NCBI GenBank assembly: GCA_000818945.1
Contig: KN805375.1
Span: 360,487 to 381,202, forward strand
Direction: 5' to 3'
Length of the DNA: 20,716 nucleotides
Source: Schizochytrium sp. CCTCC M209059
Lineage: Eukaryota > Sar > Bigyra > Thraustochytrida > Thraustochytriidae
Shown: positions 1 through 7,800 of the stretch, piece by piece
How positions within the stretch are numbered: position 1 is the stretch's first letter
Layout: the number at the start of each line of letters is the position of its first letter
Translations under genes and position numbers: made by a program
Notes under the pieces: model-generated
The model's input: only the letters and a program-made list of their open reading frames with translations
Told to the model about the DNA's origin: nothing
The model's database searches: none

Positions 1-27
1 CGCGAGGCGGGCGAGGCGGGCGCGGCG

Positions 28-74
28 GCGCGGCCATGGCGCAGGCGGAGGCGGGCGCGGCCATGGCGCAGGCG
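28..74 (+). repeat. 27-bp tandem duplication spanning the methyltransferase start codon
   Basis: The 20-base string GCGCGGCCATGGCGCAGGCG occurs at 28-47 and again at 55-74, a 27-bp period. Each copy carries an in-frame ATG in the same GCGGCCATGG context, so either ATG (36 or 63) could start the protein, differing by nine residues. Confidence 0.85.
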
Positions 75-322
75 CAGGCGGGCGGCGCCGGCGACGGGGA
101 AGAAGATGCTGATAGAGTAGGCCTAGGAGAAGAAGTTGATGATGATGAGAGAGTTGGAGGCGGTGGTGTGCTTGGAGACCCCGCGCGGATCCACGAAGTG
201 GTGGACGCTTTTGTGGACGCGTCGGCCGTCCAGCGGACAGGCCCGCTTGCAGGAGCACGGAAAAAGGACCACGAAAAGGAAAGGAACAAGGAAAAGGAAG
301 AGGAGAGAGACGCCGAGGAGGG

Positions 323-354
<32 letters not shown>

Positions 355-1142
355 TCTTCTTCGAACCGTCCTTGTTCCTGCCGCGTGCAGACGATGCCGA
401 GCTCATCTCATTCCAGTTCGGCTCTGACGTTTGCGTCGAGCTCTTCGCGCATAGTGCAAAGGCGACCGCCTACGACATGACAGGCACCATCGTCTGGCCG
501 GTCTCGCAGCTTCTCACATGGTACATTGTGGGTGCAGCCGAACTTCTTCGCGGTAAGCACGTGGTGGAAATTGGTGCCGGATGCGGGCTCGTCGGCTTTG
601 CGGCCGCCCAACTCGGCCCAAAGAGCGTATGCATTGCAGACGGCGAAGATATCGTCTGCGAGATGCTCCAACGCACGGCAACGCACGCGCGCGAGACGGG
701 CGCTGCCTCAGCGAGTATTTCTGTGCAGAAAATTCTTTGGGGCGATCACGGCGCATCGCTCAACATGCTCTCCTCAGCAGAGGTTGAGGGACCCGTGCGG
801 GTTGTCCTCGGCACGGACGTTTTCCATCCGTCGTTTGGCGAGCCATCCGAGGTGTTTGAGCTCGTTGAAGCGCTGGCAGCACGAGATCCCGATGATGCCG
901 ACGTCGACGGCAAGAAGGAGGACCCCTCCGAGGTTCTCTTCATTTGTGGTTTTGTTGACCGCTGCAATCAGGACGACGTTCTAGCCGCCGCCGAGGCCAA
1001 CGGTTTCGCCATGACATCCGTGCCGACCTCTTCATTTCTCCCCTCGACGCTCTCGGTGTCTGACTTGAGTCAGCGCGTCCTGCAGCTGCTCCGTTTCACC
1101 AAGCCTATGAGCAAAATAAAGGTTCATGTGAACAAGGCATAG
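36..1142 (+). CDS. Family-16-type SAM-dependent (lysine?) methyltransferase
   Basis: Predicted soluble class I methyltransferase of the METTL21/family-16 type, 368 residues. These enzymes transfer methyl groups from SAM, mostly to lysines of specific proteins; the substrate here cannot be told. Residues 1-120 are low complexity: an Ala/Gly/Gln start, a Lys/Glu stretch near 77-95 and about ten Asp at 97-106. The catalytic part begins near 120. Motifs seen are GTIVWPVSQLL (150-160), motif I VEIGAGCGLVG (177-187), the acidic post-I end ADG (201-203), WGD (235-237) and GTDVFHP (259-265), whose DVFH matches the D-x-x-Y/F signature of the family. The C-terminus is complete at TAG. The frame stays open to the left window edge, so the true start could lie upstream. 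An equivalent ATG lies at 63, and the acidic N-terminal extension is longer than is usual in the family. Class is firm; substrate is unknown. Confidence 0.85.
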
Positions 1143-2018
1143 CGCTTGTGTGCAGTGGAACTATGCTATGACAGATCGTGATTGGCTAGGGCCGCGAAAG
1201 TGGCACCTATCTTTAATTCTTAATTCTATCCTTCCGTGACGCAACGCTTTCTTTTCCTCTTTCTTTGCTCTCCGAACACTATTCAAAGCAAAACTCATGT
1301 GCATTCTGCAAAACGTGAGTAGAGTATAAGCAGGCTCTCACAGAATTGCCAAAATTTGGCATTTAGACAATTACGCATCTGCAGTCAGTCTGCAGCAACA
1401 ATTTAGAAACACGAGCGCGATCCACAAAATTGAACTTGTCCTCTCGTTTAAGACCGAGAGATGAGCTGATGTCGATTTGATTGCGCTTGCAGCCGCAATT
1501 AGAGCCATTTGCGAAAGATCGAAGGATGTCTTTGAGGCGAGCTGGCTAGATCGCGCCTGAGTTTCTGCGTAGACATCTTTCCTCTCCAATACGTGAGCGC
1601 GACTTTCGACGTGTGCATTGCTCAACTGCACTACACAGCACGGCCAAAGTTTGTTTCCTTTCTCATTGGTTCGCCTAGGCCCGACGACAGATCGGGTTTC
1701 GATGTTTCCTCGGCCAACTAGGAGGCTACAACATGTTGATCAACAGAAGAACAGCTCCTAATCAAAAGAACAAACAGACGTTGAATTTTATTTTTGCCAG
1801 TAAACTCGTAGGAGCGCTTCGTTCGGCCCGGTCGCGGCGCTGTCGCTGCGCGGTCGCGGCGCAGTGACGCAGCGGAGAAAGACACGTCTGCATCGAGGCG
1901 GGCAGGGCCTGGGCCACGCGCTCGAGCAAAAGCGACCTCGCGCGCGCTTGTTTCTGCGCGCGATCCATTCCATTTCCTTTTTTTCCTCCTCTCTCCCAAC
2001 CTGACGCTAAGCGAAACC
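1143..2018. other. Intergenic region, methyltransferase to elongin C
   Basis: No gene is recognised in these 876 bases. The left part is the presumed 3' flank of the methyltransferase and is AT-richer than the coding sequence. The right part (about 1800-2018) is the presumed elongin C promoter and leader. It is GC-rich, holds a direct repeat GGTCGCGGCGC at 1830-1840 and 1852-1862, and ends in a pyrimidine tract (about 1971-1999) just before the ATG. A stop-free stretch on the minus strand near 1371-1741 has no early ATG and no family resemblance. Confidence 0.6.
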
Positions 2019-2381
2019 ATGAGCTCCTCGTCGTCGTCTTCGTCTGCGGCCGGCTCGGCAGCGCAGAGTAGCAGTTCAGGAGGCGCTGGCGCCAAGCGCG
2101 CCTATGTAAAGCTCATCAGCGCGGAGGGTCATGAGTTTTTCCTGGATAAGGAGGTGGCGATGCTCGCCACGACCATTTCGGCCATGCTCACGGGTAACTT
2201 TTCAGAGAGCAAGGGCGAGATTCGTTTTCCCGAGATCTCCACAAAGGTCCTCGAAAAGGTCGTGCAGTACCTTCACTACAAACAAAAGTACACCAACTCG
2301 TCGCAACCTATTCCGGAGTTTGACATTGACCCCGAAATGGTCGCAGATCTGCTTATGGCCGCCAACTTTCTCAATTGCTAG
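2019..2381 (+). CDS. ELOC: Elongin C (Skp1/BTB-fold cullin adaptor)
   Basis: Elongin C, 120 residues. In animals it pairs with elongin B. The dimer links BC-box/SOCS-box substrate receptors to Cul2/Cul5 ubiquitin ligases and is also part of the elongin (SIII) transcription elongation factor. The Skp1/BTB fold fills residues 29-120. Near-diagnostic blocks are YVKLISAEGHEF (29-40), the helix with AMLTGNF (55-61), YLHYKQKYTNSS (84-95), IPEFDIDPE (98-106) and the C-terminal LLMAANFLNC, which closely follow the human protein (112 residues). The N-terminus adds a Ser/Ala/Gly-rich leader of about 25 residues. No intron is needed. It is a single-copy-type housekeeping gene on the same strand as the methyltransferase, but 876 bases away, so it is probably transcribed on its own. 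Confidence 0.96.
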   Translation: MSSSSSSSSAAGSAAQSSSSGGAGAKRAYVKLISAEGHEFFLDKEVAMLATTISAMLTGNFSESKGEIRFPEISTKVLEKVVQYLHYKQKYTNSSQPIPEFDIDPEMVADLLMAANFLNC

Positions 2382-3204
2382 CTTTTTTTTCTCCTCACGC
2401 AAGGGTGTCTCTCATCTGCGAGGCGAGCCTTACAAGTTGCTCAAGTCGCCTTTTGCTCACCTGCTTTGCTCTTATTGTCGCTCTCGCTCGGCATGCCATG
2501 TCGTCTCAAACCAATGCGGATCACGTATTCGCTTCGTGAATACCTCGTCTGCGCGCGCCTTCTTCATTGTATGCAGCTACGTCTGCAGAAAAGGTAGACT
2601 GTCTTCACTTGGATGATCGGGTTCATAAATATAAAGACTAACGACATGCGCGAAGCATGGGTGCCATCAATCCATCTCTCTGTTTGATGTTTGGATCCAA
2701 ACCAGCTTGTCTGGTCAACCCAAGCAAGATCTATCTATCTGCCACCATACAACACTAAAGAATCATCGTATCACGTTGGAGCAGCGTTTGGTTTCCCCTT
2801 TTTATTGTAAACTTAACGACGGAAGTGTCATGCGCGTTACACCTCGCCCCCTGCCTCCTTATTTCCCTCAGATTGGGCCGTCAAATAATCCTGCGCTAGT
2901 TCAAGAGTTGCTGGAATTAAAAGGGACCATGAGTAAGGTCGTCTCAGACCATAGTCATGTAGCCTCTTGGAGAGGAGGGGGCGATGTGCTTGCCCTCGAC
3001 AAGGCCATCCTCTTTGCCACTTCCCCGTGAGGACAAGGCGGCAACGAGTGACAGTGGGGACGTTCGCCTGGCCCGTTTCAGGAACGCCACCACCAAGGCA
3101 ACGGCTGCTGGTCGCGCGCGGGACTTGCAAGACTTTAGTCAGCTTTTTCTTCCTTAATGACTCGGCTCATGAAAATTTGGCGCTTGTGTCCAATCAAAAT
3201 CAAT
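2382..3204. other. Intergenic region downstream of elongin C, no gene recognised
   Basis: These 823 bases lie between elongin C (+) and the 3' end of the minus-strand pseudogene. The composition is mixed and AT-richer than the genes. Open stretches exist on both strands (for example 2707-3030 on plus), but they start at non-ATG codons and encode nothing familiar. A weak CATAAATATAAAG string at 2625-2637 could serve elongin C mRNA 3' processing, but this is speculative. No tRNA-like fold or TPsiC-type box was seen. Confidence 0.5.
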
Positions 3205-4564
3205 TCACTTCGTTTCATTTTTGTTTCTCTTCTTTTGGAAAAGTTCATTCATGTGGTGCAGCGCATCTTCGACTTCCGTCACGTGCACGTGGAGCTTCTT
3301 GTAGCATTTGCGCGTTTTGAAAGTGATGCCATGCGTCGACAAGGAGGATGAGGAGGAGACCGTTGTCATATTGCGTTGGATATCGCGCTGCTTAAGCAGT
3401 GCTAGGGCCGATTGATCAGCGGCTTAGGTGATCCGTGCGACAGCTTTGTCTCTCTTACCGTCTTTCTTGACCAATACCTCGTTCCGGATTTTTAGGTCGG
3501 CCATATCGGCCTCGAGACGCTCACGATGCTTCATCTCATCTTGCTTGCCCTTGTCCTCCCAAGTTCGACGAGCATCTTGTAGGACCTTGTCGTGGCGTTG
3601 AGCTCGTCGGCATACTCTTGCTCCTTTGCCTTCAAGCGCTCTTCCGAGCTACAAAGTCTTTCAAACGTCTCAGTGACCTCATCAACCTCCTTTTCGAGGC
3701 GTGCTACGCGATCTTTCAGTTTGTGCAGAGCATCTGCGTCTATCTCAGCAGTCCTCAGCTTTGTCTTCAGTTGCCTGACTCGCGTCCTAGGAGAGAGAGC
3801 GGCATTGTCGTCGTCCTTTCATACGTTGCACTTTTCAACGTTGCGCTTTTCATTGTGCGCATTCAGGTCGCTGTACAACTGCCTCAGTGCCTTGGCGTGC
3901 AATTCTTCCTTTTCCGCCTTCATGTCTCGCAGAGCCTTCCTGGTCTTCCCAAGGTCCACATTTGTGGCGACAGCCTTGGCTCGCTACTGGTTCAACAGAG
4001 TTTCGAGCTTAGCGTTCCTCAATTGGACAGTCTTCACCTGATTATCTTTCCTGATCTCGTTGGCTCGCATCGCCTTCTTGAGTTTTTCCAGCTCATGCGT
4101 TGCACTCTCTTCCCGCGCCAAGGCGGCTTCCTCGCGCCTCTTGTGCATAGCTGCCTCGGCCTCGAAGTAACGAAGGTCTTTCTCAGCAAGCACCAGCGCA
4201 GGAGCGGGATCGGGAGCGGGGCCGCTCTGGTCACTTGAGCTGCGCTTGAGCCGCTTGCCTTGTTCAGACGAGAGCTTTTCAGACTTACGTTTCAAAGCCG
4301 GAGGAGCAAGGGCGTTCGTTATCTTGCAGCATCAGCACATCTCCATCCATACAATCTTATGCTGCTGACAAATTGGTCGTCGTCGTCGTCGTCGTCGTCA
4401 CCGTCCTAATCATTTGCAGCAGAAGTAGCAGCGACCTCTTGGTCGAACTCGTCGCCTCTGGCAGTAGGCTCGTCCTTTTGGTGCGCCTGGTCGTTAGCCT
4501 CCTTCTCGCAGTTGATTCTGTTTTTCGAATCTCGCAACTGTGGGACTTTCGTCTGTTTGTTCAT
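3205..4564 (-). pseudogene. Decayed gene for a long charged coiled-coil protein
   Basis: Read on the minus strand, this stretch keeps coding character but not an open frame. From an ATG at 4564 it gives a charged leader (MNKQTKVPQLRDSKN...), a TAG at 4406-4408, then a run of Asp codons. A frame change in roughly 4300-4370 leads to KRKSEKLSSEQGKRLKR and a strongly helical Lys/Glu/Leu-rich segment. TAG (3984-3986) and TGA (3819-3821) break that segment in frame. Near 3598 a one-base shift moves the coiled-coil pattern to another frame (QRHDKVLQDARRTWEDKGKQ), which is broken by TAA at 3424-3426 and then runs on to TGA at 3205-3207. Neighbouring genes use TAG, TGA and TAA as normal stops, so recoding is unlikely. 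I do not recognise the parent protein. Multiple introns are an alternative, but the helical pattern runs straight through the stops. The start is uncertain. Confidence 0.7.
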
Positions 4565-4871
4565 TGGCAGTGAGCTAAGTTTGGTCGCAGCAGCCAAATG
4601 CCAGCCAGCAGCTTTCGCACGCTATTAATCCGAGGAGCGGAGAACGTATACTGAGGCAAGGATTAATGCACCTTATCTGCTTTGTTGGCGAGTCCAAAAA
4701 TATAATCCAACATTCTTCCCGTCTTCGAACTCGTTCACGAATTTTGCATTTCTTCATTTATTTATTTTTGATGATTGTAAAGAAGAGGAAAAAGTAGTAG
4801 TAGAGTCGCCTCGCACAAACGCACATTTGGTATGATCAAGAGCTCTGCGCGGACACAGAGTGCGACGGCGT
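4565..4871. other. Spacer between pseudogene 5' end and myosin 3' end
   Basis: About 300 bases on the 3' side of the minus-strand myosin. The stretch contains the myosin polyadenylation signals (4757-4766) and a small inverted repeat, ATTAATCC at 4624-4631 against GGATTAAT at 4660-4667, of unknown meaning. No gene is seen. Confidence 0.5.
4757..4766 (-). terminator. Tandem AATAAA polyadenylation signals of the myosin gene
   Basis: On the minus strand two overlapping AATAAA hexamers (4761-4766, then 4757-4762) lie about 105-115 bases past the myosin stop codon, in an A/T-rich stretch. Position and orientation fit an mRNA 3'-end signal; use is inferred. Confidence 0.55.
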
Positions 4872-7800
4872 CTACTGGGGCCTGCCGGCATGCGTGTAGT
4901 CAAAGATGACCTCGTACATCTCCCAGCTCTGGAGCGTGTAAATGAGTATGTTGGCGTTGTTGTTCTTGCGCCGACTGAGACGCTTTGCTGCGCTGCTCAG
5001 ACGCTTACCGGCGCTAAGGTTGTACGCAAGCCAGCAGTACTCGACCGAAGCGCCATACTTGACAATGTCCTTGTAGTCAAAGAACTTGGTGACTTCGACC
5101 TTGCCGTGTGGCTGATCTTCGACAAAGCTGATGCCGTTCTTGTTGACGCCAATGGTGATGTTGTTCGTCGTATCTGCCTGGCGGCCAGCAAAGAGCGTCA
5201 TGCCATAGACGGGACTCTTCTTGCACACATTGACAAAGTACTGACGGAGCTTGGCAGGGTTGCGTGAGAGCTTGACCCCGAGGCTCACGGCCACACGCGC
5301 CCAGTCCTCGGGGCGCTTCTTACGGCGCCAATCGGGGCTGAGATTGTCCGTGAGACCGGCAGCCGCCAGATGTTCCGGCGCAGGGGGCTTGTATTTGTCG
5401 GACTGGAGCGCCAGAGCCAAAAGAGCAGCCTCGGCAGCCTGAGCCTCCTCGTTGAAAACGAGGTCTCCGGCGCGAATGTCGCCGAGAAGCTGCCAGAAAA
5501 AGGTCTCCTCCGTCTCGTCAATGCCGTCGAGGAACAGACGGCGCTTGAACTCAAAGAGGGGCTCCTTACCCTGGGCCGTCATGCGCAAGAAGACGTCGCC
5601 CATGTGACTCCACCAGGGCAGCGGCCATGCCGACACAGGTGCCGGGGGAGGCTTGTGCGAAGTCGTGAGGCCGAGCATCTTGGCGGCGTGCATCGCACCT
5701 GTGACCGATGCAGAAAGGAAGCCCTTCTTGGTTACCTCCTCATCGTCTGGCTCGGGACCATACTTTTCCATGAGTTTGGCGAAGAGCTCATCCTCCTTGC
5801 CGGCCCAGTACTCAAGAAAGAGATCAACGTGTTTGAGTTTGTCGGGATTGTAGTGCTTGTAAAAGCGGGTAAGACGCTGGCGCGGGTTGAGCTTGCCCTT
5901 CTCCTTTGCGTCCTTGACAAAGATGCCAAAGGAAGGAACCTCGGGATCGTCGTCGATTTGGTGCTGACGACGGATGAGCTCCAGGACCTGGGCGATGCGG
6001 AGGTCCGGCGACACTGGGTACTGCACAAGGTCGCCCTTGAGCATGCGAATGGTCGCCAGGACAGGAGGGCGTTTGCGGTAGCTCTGGATCTCCTCAAGGT
6101 TGGGCTTGAAGAAGGACGGCCCGAGACCAATGGTGGCGTCGAGCTGGACGATGCACAGGGAAGCGTAGTTGCCCTGGAGACCGGCGAGAGAGCGGTGGCG
6201 AATGAGAAAGTTGAGCAAAAAGTTGGTAAAGTGGTCCGTGGGGGGGAAGGTCTTGGTCGCCATGCACATGAGGAGCCAGGCACGATCGGCCGACTCCGGC
6301 TTGGGGTTCGCGTGGACATGCTTGCAAAGCTGCATGTAAATCTCGTCGCACATCTCCGGGTCCTCGAGGCCCTTGACCAAAATGTACTGGGCCAACGTCG
6401 CCGGGAAACTCGTCGACATCTCACCACAGTACTGAAGGATAGCGCGGTTCACGCGCAGAGCCGTGCGGTTCTGCTCGTCGGAAAGGGCCAAAAGACTCTT
6501 GGGGATCGGACGGCTCCGCGCCATCAGCTTGTGCTTGGCGGCGAGAATGCGGTCGTCCGCCGGCAGCGACTGCGTAAAGTCCTCATCGGAGCGCAGACGG
6601 TAGTAGTTCTTGATGTCAAAGACGGCGTCGTCGCGCGCGGCCTCGATACGCGCAGCGTGCTCCTCCGAGGTAAGGCTCTGCAGACGGAGCATGGCTTGTT
6701 CCTCAATGTCGTCCTTCGAGGCATCGCGGAGCTTCTCGAGGCGCTCCTGGCGCGAAGAAGCGAGGGCCTCGGCATTCTCGTGCGACTCGGCCTGCTCGAT
6801 ATCGCCGACCCAGTAGCGGACCTTTTTGGCCTCCTTGCTGGCAATACCGAGCTCCTGGCACTCAGCGAGGAGCTGCACGAGCGAATCCTTGTTAGCCCGC
6901 TTTACGTTGAGCTTATCCTTGCCGGATGCAGCCTCGACGTCCTTGCAAATCTCCACAAGCTTGGCCTGCACCTCGGCCTGCTTGTCGATGCGCTCGAGCA
7001 GGGCTTCTGCATCCCGAATGGCCGCGGACTCGTCCCGCTCGAGGCCCGTGTCGAGTGCCGCCTGGAGGGTCTTCTCGAGACCGCTGATGTCGGCCTTGGA
7101 CACGCCAGCCTCCGACTGCGCCTTGTGCTGCACAGCACGCACCTCGGCGGCAAGGGCAGAGGTGACGTCGCGCGCGCTCTCGAGGCGCTCGCGCAACTCC
7201 ATGGCGTGACGGACGAGCTCGTGCTCTTCGAGACCGATCTTGAGCACGGCCACCTCGAGATCCATGAGTGCCGTGAGATCGCGCTTGTCGATGGCCTCCT
7301 CGAGCTCGCGGAGCAGACGCGTCTGCTCATTCTCGCGGTCCAGACTCAGCTGCGCCTGCTCCTTGACAAACTCCTCGGCGCTGCGGATCAGTTCGTCGTC
7401 GCCAGAGACGCCCAAACTCACAAGACTGTTCATGCACTTGCGCACATCGCTCTCATTCTTCTTCGTGAGAGCATCCTCGAGGTCGGCGCGCAGCTTCTCC
7501 TCTTTTTCGAGACGCTCGAGGAGCGCCACGGCGTCGCGCGTCTCGACGGCATTCTTGAGATTCTGCGCCTCGGCGAGCTTGATGGCTTCCCGGAGGGCCT
7601 TCTTATCCGTGCCGGCATCGACGGCGGCACGAAGCTGCGCGCGGATCTTGCGCTGCGCCATGATCAGTTCCTCGGTATCATGCGCGCGGGACAAGAGCGC
7701 CTTGTCCTTGAAGTTGCACTCGCTGGCAGCCTTGAGCGCCACCTGGATTTCGGCCAGGTCCTCGGACTCGATCGCCGCCGTCAGCAGGTTCTCCACGCGC

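Noticed and set aside
1371..1741. A stop-free stretch of about 120 codons on the minus strand between the methyltransferase and elongin C
   Set aside because: There is no ATG near its start, no recognisable domain and no sustained coding character. It could be chance or a remnant, and I cannot support it as a gene.
2707..3030. A plus-strand open frame of 107 codons downstream of elongin C
   Set aside because: It begins at TTG, resembles nothing known, and lies in sequence of ordinary non-coding composition.
3592..4238. Plus-strand open frames of 149 and 206 codons
   Set aside because: They are antisense to the pseudogene on minus, whose charged helical pattern explains the Leu/Ser/Phe-rich shadow translations.
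3205..4564. Reading the broken coiled-coil gene as evidence for a variant genetic code (TAG/TGA recoded)
   Set aside because: Other genes in the window end at TAG (methyltransferase, elongin C, myosin, golgin), TGA (CUE gene) and TAA (RVSF protein), and the region also needs frame changes, so decay is simpler.
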